Source: Symbiodinium natans
Taxonomy: Eukaryota > Sar > Dinophyceae > Suessiales > Symbiodiniaceae
Assembly: GCA_905221605.1 (NCBI GenBank)
Contig: CAJNDS010002370.1
Span: 352,501-416,500 of the forward strand
Direction: 5' to 3'
Length of the DNA stretch: 64,000 nucleotides
This document shows, in pieces, positions 1-10,199 of the stretch. The notes beneath the pieces were generated by a model, which was given only the letters and a program-made list of their open reading frames with translations, was not told the DNA's origin and made no database searches. The number at the start of each line of letters is the position of its first letter. The stretch's first letter is position 1. The position numbers were made by a program, and so were the translations under genes.

Positions 1-458
1 AGAGGAGGAAGAGGAGGAAGAGGAGGAAGAGGAGGAAGAGGAGGAAGAGGAGGAAGAGGAGGAAGAGGAGGAAGAGGAGGAAGAGGAGGAAGAGAGGAGG
101 AAGAGGAGGAAGAGGAGGAGGAGGAGAGGAGGAAGAGGAGGAAGAGGAGGAAGAGGAGGAAGAGGAGGAAGAGGAGGAAGAGGAGGAAGAGGAGGAAGAG
201 GAGGAAGAGGAGGAAGAGGAGGAAGAGGAGGAAGAGGAGGAAGAGGAGGAAGAGGAGGAAGAGGAGGAAGAGGAGGCAGAGGCAGCAGAGGCAGAGGAAG
301 AGGAAGAGGAAGAGGACGAGGACGAGGACGAGGACGAGGAGGAGGAGGAGGAGGAGGAAGTAGCAGAAGAAGAAGAAGAAGAAGACGAAGAAGAAGAAGA
401 AGAAGAAGAAGAAGAAGAAGAAGAAGAAGAAGAAGAAGAAGAAGAAGAAAAAGAGAGG
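1..458 (+). repeat. Purine-only GAGGAGGAA / GAA repeat tract
   Basis: Almost pure A/G on the + strand. A 9-bp GAGGAGGAA unit runs to about 270, a GAC/GCA-interrupted section follows to about 365, then GAA triplets to about 450. Two unit-length breaks near 91-95 and 118-126 each shift the phase. In the last phase the tract reads as a Glu/Asp/Ala run ending in E-K-E-R-E-K and a TGA at 465-467. That frame is open from the window edge, but before the breaks it reads Arg/Lys/Gly. It could be a genic acidic tail cut by the window edge, or an intronic purine repeat; the phase shifts favour noncoding. Confidence 0.9.
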
Positions 459-470
459 GAGAAGTGAACC

Positions 471-1058
471 GAAATAACCGAACTCCCAGTCGCCTTCAGC
501 CGACCGGACAACGCACCTGCAGTCCTGGCATAGTGAGCCGACCCGGAGAGTTCAACTTCCATCTCCTGTTTTTCATGCCAGTCGGTAACGCCTTCGTAGA
601 GGATGCTCTCAACCCTCCCGCGGACTCAAATTGACTGGGGCTGAATCGGAGCGCACTTCGGTGCAGACCCCTTGGAGGTTATGCTCGCAGAGGGAGGGGG
701 CGAGAGAGAGACAGAGAGCGGCCACGACAGAACAGGACTTCGGGCGCTCTTGTGCGCGAGGGGGGCACCCAAAGCCCAGCAGAAAAAAAGAGAAACCGTG
801 TGTGTCATGGGCGAGCGAACGACAGATGAGTTATTGCCGCCCGCTTTTCACTTGGCCCCGTGTTTGATCTGCCGTCTTGGAGTTCTCTGCAGCTACAATC
901 CTGGATGACTCTGCTTTATCTTGCTAATTATGCAGCCGTAGAGAATTGCGTGGAAGGCTTACTCTTGACCACGGCGCGTTTGCAAGACACCGCCTTCGCG
1001 ATTGTGTCAATCTCGTGTCTTGGGAGGGCATAAGGCAACTTTCCTATGCTGAGGGCTA
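471..1058. other. No recognisable gene
   Basis: Mixed-composition sequence between the purine tract and the pseudouridine synthase frame. Short overlapping frames in all phases look like chance. The first in-frame part of the downstream enzyme, or its 5' untranslated region, may lie in the last 150 bases. Confidence 0.5.
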
Positions 1059-1940
1059 GTGAGTCTGGTGCGGGCTGGCAGTTTGATGATCGTGTGCACA
1101 GTGAGGTGGGCTTTTGCATTCGCAAGCACCTTGACGCCTGGGCTTTGCCGGGAATTAGCGCGGAGGCTGTCGACCATTGGGGTTCAACTGGATCGAGATG
1201 TTTTAGACCTACAACTCCTACCGCCAGTGCGTGATGTTCAGTCCGGTCCCAGCTGGAAAGCCCAGCCCAGGATTGTCAGCGACACGCGTGGCATGACTGT
1301 CCTGTTTAAGCCACCAGGTTGGGAAGTGGATGGGCCGCTGAGCGAGCTTGGCGGCCATCCGCTCTCTGAATTTCTCAGGGCAGAGTTTCCATCGCACTCG
1401 TTGCCATTCCTCGCTGACTTCCAATACGGATTTATTCATCGCCTTGATGTACCAAGCTCTGGTTTAATCTTGGCTGGAAAGACGTTCGAAGGTCTATACT
1501 CCCTGCGCATGCAGATCAACACCTTCTCGATATCGCGTGAGTATCTCGTACTCTGTGATGGCGTCGCCAGTGCGTCTTTGATTGAATGCCGCTTGCCCAT
1601 CGATGTGGTGGCACGTAGAAGCCTGGCGGTATTGCCGTCAAGCGAGTCAAGCGACTCTGGAAGGGCAGCTTTGACATGGTTCCGTTTTCTGGCACATTTC
1701 CGATCAGAATGTAGTCTCGTTTCTATTCGGATTCACACAGGAAGGAACCACCAGATCCGAACGCATCTTCTAAGAGCTGGACATCCAACAGTGGTTGATG
1801 GAAGGTACACGTGCCTCTCCGTGATGGTGCAAGCCAAGGGCTTACGCAACACCCGAGCTCGGTGGCCGGTTCCAAGCTTTACGAGCTGGGTGGGCCATGA
1901 ATCAGGTGCGAGGAAGATTAGTCAGCCGTTGGGCGCATGA
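1059..1940 (+). CDS. RluA-family RNA pseudouridine synthase
   Basis: Isomerises uridine to pseudouridine in rRNA, tRNA or other RNA. The 293-codon frame carries the RluA catalytic signature GFIHRLDVPSSGLILAGKT (about residues 128-146), with the HRLD aspartate as nucleophile. The second family block follows at about 225-255: RIHTGRNHQIRTHLLRAGHP, then VVDGRY, matching the conserved TGRxHQIRxH...GHPxxGDxxY. A substrate-loop motif, VLFKPPGWEV, sits near residue 85. The core is intronless, unlike its neighbours. After VVDGRYT (near 1806) family similarity ends, so the last 40 codons may be intron read-through or a divergent tail. The ATG at 1059 is only the first in frame; an upstream exon is possible. 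Dinoflagellate genomes carry many RluA-like genes, so the RNA target cannot be named. Confidence 0.8.
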   Translation: MSLVRAGSLMIVCTVRWAFAFASTLTPGLCRELARRLSTIGVQLDRDVLDLQLLPPVRDVQSGPSWKAQPRIVSDTRGMTVLFKPPGWEVDGPLSELGGHPLSEFLRAEFPSHSLPFLADFQYGFIHRLDVPSSGLILAGKTFEGLYSLRMQINTFSISREYLVLCDGVASASLIECRLPIDVVARRSLAVLPSSESSDSGRAALTWFRFLAHFRSECSLVSIRIHTGRNHQIRTHLLRAGHPTVVDGRYTCLSVMVQAKGLRNTRARWPVPSFTSWVGHESGARKISQPLGA

Positions 1941-3082
1941 AGGCCTTAGACTAGCTTAGACTGAATGGATTGGCATCATCTCTGAAGTTTGTAATGAGGG
2001 CCTTTGGTCAGCAAAGTGTACCGAGTACATGCGGTACATTGCGGTACATTGCGGTACATTTCGGTAGCATGTGTATCGCAAACGCCAATGGGCCACTGTT
2101 TGACGATCCTCGGGTTGCAGGCCCTGGGGGCCTCCGGCGCCTTCATGGCACCTCCGGCCTGGAGCTCCGCGCATCTCCAGGCGATGTCCAAGACCGGCGG
2201 CGGCCTCACGCATCCTGGAAGTTATTGGAAATCACGGGCGCAAAGTCAGATCAATTCAGCATCCAGATTTTCGCACAGCTCAGGTATGGTCTTGGCAGAG
2301 CTCTATGCCTGCATGACCGGGCCATCGCATTTGTGAGCTTTGCTATGCCCGTCAGCAGCCAGTAGTTGGGAGTCTAGAGTCTACAGTGCTAAGCACCTGT
2401 GCTTGCAGTTGTGCATCTAGAGCTTTGTTTGCAGTAAGCGGAAAAGATGCCATTGGGCTGTTGGTATGGATGTTGGTTCCCGAGCATTGGCATTCAGGGA
2501 AGGAAAGGGGACGAAAAGCACACGTTAGCTCCACACACGAAAGAGAACATACCTTAAGCCTTAGACTGCAAAGCAAGTGAGCCTCAGCACACGTCGAGCA
2601 TGTGAGGTCTCGGGTTCCTTGTCCTGATACGACCCTTTTACTGAAACCAATGCCTTTGTCATTTTTCTCCGTGTGGCATGACGCAGCTCGCTGCAGCGAG
2701 CCCTTGCCTTCCCGAGCAAACTTAGCAAACTTGAGGGATGCCGAGGGTGACAGCATGTCGCAGCATGCGTCCTTGCTGGGAAAGTAGGCGTCCTCGGTAA
2801 GTAATGCCTGGAACGAAGGATCTGATGTTGAGAGTGCTTTTGCTGCGCACATCTTAATTATCGCTCACGCACACAAATATTCAAAAGGCTAAGCTCAAAG
2901 AGACCCTTTGGCAGTGGGGGTGGAAACTGCCAGGGTTTGCGTCAACTAGTTTGTCTGTTCTTGGGGGTTTTGGGGACGTCCGAGGCCCTCGATGGACGCT
3001 TGCGTTGCCATTTGCCCGAGAAGCAACCACGGCGGCAATGAAGCATAGACTAAGAATTCATGCGCACAGAGTGATGCATGAG
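1941..3082. other. No recognisable exon; short repeats
   Basis: Contains a 10-bp TGCGGTACAT tandem repeat (about 2030-2060) and one copy of the dispersed AGTCTAGAGTCTACA-type motif at 2371-2385. I see no helicase motif I, II or III in any frame, although this is where the N-terminal lobe of the following remodeller would be expected. Confidence 0.5.
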
Positions 3083-5462
3083 GCATCACCTCGAATCTGA
3101 CTGCGGCAAGCTGAGAAAGCTCGCGTGTGGCTCAGTGCCTTTCAACGGTTGGAGCTGCAAGATTACAGCGCGTTCGTGTCACTGGCCTTATCACACACGC
3201 CTTTCTTGGCCTCTACAATCTATAGCACCACCAACAACGACTGCAACCACAGTTGTTCATTTCCAACGCCGGCGCGAGTTTGTCCCACGCCTTGGCTGAC
3301 GACAATAACAATGACAACAGTGACAACAGTGACAACAATGACAACAGTGACAACAATGACAACCATGACAACACTGACAACCATGACAACAATGACAACA
3401 TGAAATCGACAACGAAAAAGGTACAGACGAAAACGCGGACCCCGTCCAAACACCAAGCTTACTTCCAGTTAGTTTCTACAAAGATTCAATAGAGGTAAAC
3501 AAAGCCGGGGCCGGCGTGAGGCTTTGCACCCCCTTTGCGAAAAGGTAGAAACAAAGAAACCGTGAGTTGTCGCACCGCCGCTGTTCGAGCCTTGTTCTGG
3601 TTGTTGTTCTTGTCATTCTTCTTGTCATTCTTCTTCTTCTTGGTTGTCGGCTGTCGGCTGTTGGTTGTTGGTAGTTGGTTATTGGCAGTTTTTGAATGGT
3701 TTGTGGATGGTTTGCAGATGGTTTGGGGATGGTTGTTGGTTGTTGGTTGTTGGTTGTTGGTTGTTGGTTGCTGGTTGTTGGTTGTTGGTTGTTGGTTGTT
3801 GGTTGTTGGTTGTTGGTCGTTGGTCGTTTGTTGTTTTTGTTTGTGCGGCGGGTAACTGCTTGGTTGGAATACTGGTTGGTTGGTTGGTTTATAGTTCTTG
3901 CGTTGTTGCAGTGGTTGTGGCTGTTGTGGTTTGGGTTTGGTGGTTTCCGCCGCCCCCGCCCCTGGCCCCGCCCCCGCCCCCGCCGCCGCCCCCGCTGCCG
4001 CCACCGCCGCCGCCGCCGTCGCCGTCGTCGTCGTCGTCCTGTCTTCCTGTCTCAGCCAAGTTTGCCCAGCAGCCAGGGTGCACCTGCAGAAACAAAAGAG
4101 CGCCCACGGCAAGCAAAGAGAGCGTGACCAGCACATAGCAAAGATGTGCCACCCATCACCTGAAACAACAATGTTTTTTGCCTCGTGCCACCGCATGCCC
4201 AGGCCATCATGCTGAAAGAGTTCAAGAGAAGAAACGACAAGTGCCGCTGGACTGAGTTTTTGGTGAGCTTCAATGCTGCGGCCGACTCCTCAAGATGGCA
4301 AGTCTGTTGTCCTGAGGCATTATTTTCACTCAGTTCAGCAAGATGCTGGATGTCCTCGAAGCTTTCGTGCCAAGCTTGGCATATTCACCCTTGCAAAGCT
4401 GCAATTGACATGAACGTGCAGCGCGAAACATTTGCCGAGGTGAGCCATCATAGCTGTACCTATGTCCGGATGGATTCGGCGGTCAAGGTCGGGGGAAAGG
4501 TTGCTCATGGGCCAATGACGGTCGAATGGTTTTGAGGTAGAACGGCGGCAAGAGTTGATTGACCGCTTCAATGATGACGAGCCTTGGAAGCCATGCGCAG
4601 CTGCAATAGCAGTAGCAGAAGACATACTGCTACTTTGGGATTGGTGTTGCCGTCCAAGGAGCGGATATTCCTGTTTATCTGCTCGACACGTGCAGCTGCG
4701 TTGCAAACAGATGATGCCGTGTGTGTCGTTTACGTTTTGAAAGCCCGGGATATCCACATTGTTGAAGCTAGTTGAGCTAGTTAGCTGTTTTTGTGGGTGT
4801 GCCAGAAATCACACGGCATTCGGACCAGTCGGAGGCCTTTTGCAGATCCTTTACGAATTACAGTAGGAGGTTCGTCTTTGGCCTGGTGCACACACACACA
4901 GTCTCCCAGCTGACGGACATGCCCAGGCTGGCGGCGTGGGCATTAATTTGATGAGCGCGAACATTGCCAGCTGGCTGGCAACAGATGGGGATATGGTGTG
5001 TTTATCATCGAAAGTCTTGCCGTCTTGCGAAACCTTGGCTACCTGACAGGTCATCTTCTATGACTCGGACTGGAACCCTGCGATGGATAGACAGGCCTCA
5101 GGTCACCAGATGTTTCTAAACGTGGCAGATAGTGCACAAGAGCCGCAGGCCACGGATCGAGCACATCGAATTGGCCAGACTCGCGAGGTGCACATCTATC
5201 GGCTGATCAGCGAGCACACAATCGAGGAGCCAAAGCATGTTCCATCGACGTTGCCAGGCGCTCGCAGATGTTTGTAGCATGCGGCCAGGAGAACATCTGG
5301 CGAAGGCAGGTGCAGCACCATGGCAGCACAGGTGGCATTCAGATGGCTTGAGGCTGGCTGCTCATCCCGAGCAGCCAGCTGAGAGTGAGGAAACGAGAGC
5401 TTGACGACATGGTTGTGGACGAGGGCCGCTTCACCACCGAGAAGCTGGAACAGCTTCGCCAA
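3083..5462 (+). CDS. SWR1/INO80-type SNF2 ATPase, C-terminal helicase lobe (multi-exon)
   Basis: Part of an ATP-dependent chromatin remodeller, probably nuclear. Eleven exons join in one frame: 3083-3122, 4203-4245, 4317-4366, 4440-4487, 4537-4578, 4659-4691, 4927-4965, 5050-5094, 5149-5226, 5289-5305 and 5384 to about 5462. They give, in family order, [94 protein letters not shown] (motif VI with the arginine finger) and [13 protein letters not shown]. The SDCGKL entry and the DDMVVDEG tail point to the SWR1/SRCAP/p400/INO80 branch. A further exon near 5600-5680 (LLGMDQKM) is possible. Donors are GC six times, GT twice and GA twice. The N-terminal ATPase lobe (motifs I-III) was not found, so the gene is either 5'-incomplete, interrupted by the RluA gene, or a decayed fragment. 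Confidence 0.85.
3300..3402 (+). repeat. GACAACAATGACAACAGT-type minisatellite
   Basis: Tandem GACAAC blocks separated by ATG/AGT/CTG variants. It lies in the long intron (3123-4202) of the helicase gene. Thr- and Asp/Asn-rich translations of it are artefacts of the repeat. Confidence 0.9.
3640..3840 (+). repeat. GGTTGTT heptamer minisatellite
   Basis: A pyrimidine-flanked GGTTGTT array, clearest at about 3729-3836, with edge variants (GGCTGTC, GGTAGTT, GATGGTTT). A 7-bp period encodes a mixed V/G/C/W/L peptide in each frame and explains the long spurious frames on both strands. Intronic. Confidence 0.9.
3948..4041 (+). repeat. CCG/CCC/GTC triplet-rich tract
   Basis: Imperfect CCGCCCCCG and CCGCCGCCG triplets ending in GTCGTCGTC. 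One frame would give poly-Pro/Ser, another poly-Ala/Val. It lies between helicase exons and I call it intronic. Confidence 0.8.
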
Positions 5463-5699
5463 GGCTAAATTGATAACATCGGCTGTGCTGCCAGTTATTA
5501 CAGCAGTCAAGAGGCATCCGCTTGAGTTAACTCGGCCGAGTTTTGCATGTTTGCTTCTTCGAACAAAAAGTGTTAGCTTGATTTCAGGTAGGTCCAGCCC
5601 AGTTGCTGGGCATGGACCAGAAGATGCCAGCTTGCCTTCACTACGACTTACCCGAGCCGCATGGTCCGCTGAAGAGGCGTAAGAAGCACTCCGCAGCCC

Positions 5700-6279
5700 G
5701 CCCATCCCGCCCCTACTGCACCCGTGTTCGAAAGGGCTACACATGCACAGCAGCGACTGTAGATGGCCCGCCTTCTGTGCTTCAGGTGCGGGCAATGTTG
5801 CAAGCTGGCATGGAACTGGAAGGGCATCATGAGCCCTGCCTCAAAAGCAGCACTGCTCCATGCTGCTCCCAACTTAGTCTCTCTGTGCAAGGAAGACTCA
5901 GCGCCAACCAACGGCCAGAGCAACGCTGCCAAAGCCCTCACTGGAGATGGGACTAGCCTGGCAGTTCCAGGTCCGGCTACGGCTAAGCAGCTTTGTGAAT
6001 GTGCGGTCAGCTGGCGTGTATTCCTGGCCAGGCAGCCTGCCTGAGCAACCCACAAGCCTGGCCGAATTTGAGCTGCTCAGCTACAGTGCTATTGCAAATA
6101 CGTGCCATCCACTTGGATGTGAACATCGGACAGCAAAAGCCAGACACGAGCAGAGACAGAGAGAGGGGTACAGGGGATGATATACGTGCCCCCACTCGAG
6201 TGCCACCATCACGCAGCTTCTGACCCCGGTCTACTTGAAGCGGGGGGGGGGGGGCACTCACGCAGGGGGTTTACCCCTG
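5700..6279. other. No supported gene
   Basis: Overlapping short frames in several phases with no family motif. It probably holds the 3' end of the remodeller gene and intergenic sequence. A 12-base G run ends it at about 6241-6254. Confidence 0.4.
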
Positions 6280-6810
6280 TAGCCCTGCGAAAGAAAAGAA
6301 AAGAGAAGAAAAGAGAAGAACAAAGAAAAGAAAAGAGAAGAAAAGAACAGGAAATAACAAAAATGAAAAGGAAAGGAAAGGAACGGAAAGGAAAGAAATA
6401 GTTCAAAGAAAGAAAAAGAAAGAAAGTAGCGGTAGCGAAGTGCGATTGGCGACCCTATGTCTTAGGTCGAAGAAGAAGAAGAAAAGAAGAAGAAGAAGAA
6501 GAAGAAGAAGAAGAAGAAGAAAAAGAAGCGAGAGAGAGGGAGAGAGAAAGAGAAAGAAGAAACAAAAGGCCATGTGAGTGGTAGTGCAGACTGTGTGCCG
6601 GACCGGGGCGTGCAATAGCGCGGGGGTCCTCCCCCATGCCCCAAAGAAAGAAAGAAAAAAGGAAGCGAGAGAGAGATAGAGATAGCGAGGGAGAAATATT
6701 CACTGCGGGGCGTCAACCCCCACGAAAGCAGACAATAGAGAGATTCTTCTGCCTCGAAGAAGAAAATTCGGCCACGAAAAGAAAGATTCTCGTGAAAGAG
6801 AGAAAGAGTT
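6280..6810 (+). repeat. Purine-rich simple repeats (AAAGA, GAA, GAGA)
   Basis: Successive AAGAG/AAAGG arrays (about 6290-6420), a GAA run (about 6468-6530) and GAGA/AAAG stretches to about 6810. On the minus strand these give poly-Phe/Leu/Ser frames of 70-84 codons that are repeat artefacts. Like the tract at the window start, they keep strong purine bias on the + strand. Confidence 0.85.
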
Positions 6811-8029
6811 CGTTAGCCACTGACTTGGACATGTTCGCTTGGGCCTCGGCGGGTGCTCCGTGGCTCTAAAGCGTGCAGAAGAAGACGGAGAGAGGTCGCG
6901 CCTGAAGCCTTTCAAAAGAAAGCGACAGTTACTTGCGGTCGCTTTTCCGGTGCACAGCAAGTAAGGCAAGTTCTGCAGAAGGTAGAGGACGCGGAAGATG
7001 CGCAAATGGCAGCGAGCGCGTCTCTGGAGCTTCAACAGACAGAATGCTTGCTCAAGGCAAGCTACACGACTACTCGTGTATGGTCCCTGTATTTATGTTG
7101 CTGTCCTGTGTGTTTTTCATCCACAAACCCGCCCCCCTGCATTCTTTTTCGCATGCACCTGTTGGGAACATGCCTGCAGGGTGATTTCCAAGCCAAGCCA
7201 TCTGTGCCCGAGAGCTCCGAGAAGTTGGATTGGTGAATGTCTGAGAATTCACATGAACTCTGAAGCCATAATACTACCCTCATCCGTCATGCTAGCTTAC
7301 TCTTGGCAGTCTTGAGGCTTAGTTTGCCACAGCTCGTTCGTTGGGGTGTCCATCGAATCCGAGTGCTTGAGGTGGAGGAGGCTGGTCGCAGCATGTCGAT
7401 CATGGGCAATGCTGGGAAGTGCAAGCAGGTCGAGCCCTGTCAGGTGCTTGCTCGCCAGCGACCTCGGACTTGCAAAAAGAGGAGAGCTCCTCTGGTCCAG
7501 ACCCCAACGGCTCAACCCTGTGCTGATCAAGATCCTATGCAGTCTACAGTCTACAATCTCCAGAAGGTTGTATTTGCAAGATTGGCTGTTCTCAGGTTGC
7601 CTGAGCGCCACCCTCGACAGGGCTTGCGAAAAAAACGGGTCGTGCACACCAGAGGGAAGCATATCAGGCGTCCGTGTGTTGCTCATGCTTCCTTGAGTAG
7701 TTATGGCGAAGATATGCGTGTGTGCGTGTCTTTTGCATTTCCGCAGTTGCAATCTGAGCTCTGAAGGTTGCAGTGTGGCACGTCGAGTAGTGAAATCCCG
7801 ACACATCCGGGTCAGAAGGGCATGGGGCAACTTTTTGCAAGCAGTGCCAAACCCATTCTGCCAAGACCACGACTAATAGCCTTGGTTGCCGCCGCTAGTG
7901 TGCGTTGTTGCCGGAATTGCCTAGATGCCTCAGCCTTAGCCGGTGATTGACAGATAGCCCTGCAGCAACCAGAGTCATTAGAGTCCTCAAGAACCCTTCA
8001 CATGCCAAGCGCAGCTGCTCTTAAAAGTC
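6811..8029. other. Intergenic or uncertain coding sequence
   Basis: No recognised motif. Frames around 6853-7236 and 7297-7830 (both strands) are long enough to note but have no supporting domain. One dispersed motif, AGTCTACAGTCTACAATC, lies at 7541-7558. Confidence 0.35.
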
Positions 8030-8629
8030 ATGGGCAAGACTGTCCGTGCCGCTAATGTCATTCAACTCGCCGCTGTGGCGCTGGTATGTTCAACCTTGCC
8101 GAACACCTTTGCAGGAAGTACGCTGACTGCGCACGGAAAAGCACAGTGCACAGGCGCGTTGGGCAGCAAGAAGGTGCTCTTGCGACAGGCTGACCGGTCC
8201 GACCGGTCCTGGGGAGGACTTTCGCTGGAGGAGCGCAGAAGGCCTGGAGGTGGAGCCGAGTACTTGGGAGAGTTTTTATATGAATTGGCGCAGCTGACGC
8301 CGTGCCGCTACTCTGTGAATGGCCTTGCAATCATGGAGACATATTCAGACATGCGAGCTGGCCGCGCAGCCATTTCCATTGGTCAAACGCCAAAGGGCAA
8401 GAACGTTTTGACTTTGAGATCGCAAGATGGCTCATTTCAGCTGAAGTTGGATGCAGATGCTATTGTTGCCATCTCGCTGGAAGAGACCGAGCAGCCTGGC
8501 ACCCATTTCATCCGTTTCTTGGATGGGCAAGGTCGGAGACACCTCAGCGCAGTAATGCTCGGCGATGATGCAGAGGCACGCTTCCAAATCATGCTGGGAA
8601 GGTGGACATCACGTGTTGACCTCCGCTGA
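8030..8629 (+). CDS. Intact 199-residue unknown protein, possible N-terminal targeting peptide
   Basis: A single open exon. It starts MGKTVRAANVIQLAAVALV, a short basic stretch followed by an apolar segment (about residues 8-29, ending near FAGS) that could be a signal or organelle-targeting sequence. The mature part has a basic linker (about 58-72, RRRPGGG) and then alternating beta-like blocks: GRAAISIGQTPKGKNVLTL, SFQLKLDADAIVAISLEE and HFIRFLDGQGRRHLSAVML, closing with FQIMLGRW. The pattern loosely recalls heme-utilisation (HemS/ChuX-like) folds, but that rests on pattern only. I do not recognise the family. Neither start nor stop shows a break. It lies between the remodeller and the channel on the same strand. 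Confidence 0.65.
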   Translation: MGKTVRAANVIQLAAVALVCSTLPNTFAGSTLTAHGKAQCTGALGSKKVLLRQADRSDRSWGGLSLEERRRPGGGAEYLGEFLYELAQLTPCRYSVNGLAIMETYSDMRAGRAAISIGQTPKGKNVLTLRSQDGSFQLKLDADAIVAISLEETEQPGTHFIRFLDGQGRRHLSAVMLGDDAEARFQIMLGRWTSRVDLR

Positions 8630-9440
8630 GACCATCTGAGACCTCCATGTCGTCTTGAGCAAAAGCTGACAGCAAAAACATCTTGACGAACCGGGGGGAA
8701 GTTGCACGTTGCACATCGCTTGTCTCGTGACGTGTTCTGCTCGCAGGTTTGTGCCTTCATTTGATGCCTGCTGCCGTTGCCATTTCCAGGATTGAGTAAA
8801 GGCATCTAGCCATGGCTTCCTGCTTGGTGTGCGGTCCCTTCCAAGCCGCCTCCGATGCGGAGCGCTTCGGCTGTTCATAAGGATTCTATTCGCCTAGGAT
8901 CCCCTGCCTCAAGCATGCCTGCGTTCAGACATCCACCTGCATTGTCCGGCATTCACCGGGGTATCAGTTGAGCCAGGCTTATTGCCCGTACATGTTGGGC
9001 CATTTGAGAAGGAACCAAAAGCATGGAAAAGCCTGCTCTCTTGATGTGGCAGGCAAGTCAAGCGAGGCACCAGCGTAGCAGATCTGCAAGCAGATGCGGG
9101 GGTCGCGCAAGATATCCGCACTCTCCGAGAGATGCTACTTGGTATATGCCAAATCCTTTGGCTTTTCTTCATGGCTTGCAAGCGCAGAAGGTTGGGCATG
9201 TTTTGCAGACAAGGGCATTCCAAGGTTGACAAGAAAGATTCAGATGATGGATGCGGTCAAGATGCATCAGAGTGCCATGGAGGTGGGTTCCATCATGGCA
9301 GTCACATTATCATGAGCCGTGTACGCGTGCTTACTCTCCTGACTTGTGACACTGGAGGTGGCCATGCAAGAGTTGGGTGATCAAGTAGAATGTGCCAGGC
9401 AGGTTGCCTTGAGGCTGCCATGTCACATGCTGCTCGCAAG
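8630..9440. other. No supported gene
   Basis: Short frames only. The stretch 9094-9315 reads as a mildly amphipathic peptide but lacks motifs. It could hold 5' exons of the channel gene downstream. Confidence 0.35.
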
Positions 9441-9448
9441 ACGGCGGG

Positions 9449-9580
9449 ATGCATCCTCGCAGGTATGCTCTGGACGATCTTGCCAGTAAGTTTCAGATTC
9501 AAGATACCTCCGAGACATCTGCCGGTAACGACGAGAAGGCAAACGTTGCGCAGTTGCTTCAGCAGATCGCGGGTCGTGTG
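9449..9580 (+). CDS. Possible exon of unknown gene (ALDDLASKFQIQD block)
   Basis: An open stretch reading ALDDLASKFQIQDTSE, then NVAQLLQQIAGRVVS. It is helical and more protein-like than the frames around it. A second block near 10062-10190 (MLFNSVGDLKVGVADVASW) has the same character. They may be cytoplasmic N-terminal exons of the channel, which would otherwise begin abruptly at its membrane segments, or a separate small gene. No splice pairing could be settled. Confidence 0.3.
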
Positions 9581-10199
9581 GTGTCCGTCCGGGAAAGGCC
9601 TGCGAGATATTGCTCACGGAAGCCCATGACGCCGGCATCGATACTCGGTTGTGCTGGCGATGTTTGTTGGAGGTTCAACATTGTTTAGATGGCTTCATCA
9701 TCTTTTCAAGCCTTCCAATCACCAGGTCGCCCAGCCAATGCAGACTAGCAAGTCGGTCTAGTACAGCAGCTAGGGGAAGCGTTTGCCGTGAAGTGGTTTG
9801 CCAGCCTCGACTGACATCTTCAGCGCGTCGGGATGTTTGGGTGTTATGTTTCCAATTCGAGCGCTGGCATCTTTCCATGAGAGATCGGAGATCATCAACA
9901 GAGTAAAGGCGGCTAGGTTTTGCTGGGGTTTAGCGACAGTAGGTCAGCCTGGAAGGTTATGTTCATAGGAGCACGCCGGCCAGACTCAGACTTCGGTTCG
10001 GCCCGAGGAAGCAGCAAGCACCACTCATCAGAGGGCTGCTTCGCCACCAAGTACTGCTGAAGTTCCGGTGGCACCGCAGCAATGTGAAAGCTTTCTGAAG
10101 TTTTCTGTGATCCGCCAGATGCTGTTCAATTCTGTTGGAGATCTCAAGGTCGGTGTGGCCGACGTGGCCTCCTGGATGAAATGTGAGTCGGGAGGCAGG

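Noticed and set aside
3486-4196. Long minus-strand frame rich in Thr/Asn/Gln and Ala/Gly
   Set aside because: It is the reverse reading of the GGTTGTT and CCG/GTC repeat arrays inside the helicase intron.
6403-6716. Minus-strand poly-Leu/Phe/Ser frames resembling membrane segments
   Set aside because: They mirror GAA and GAGA repeats; three overlapping phases all stay open, as expected for repeats.
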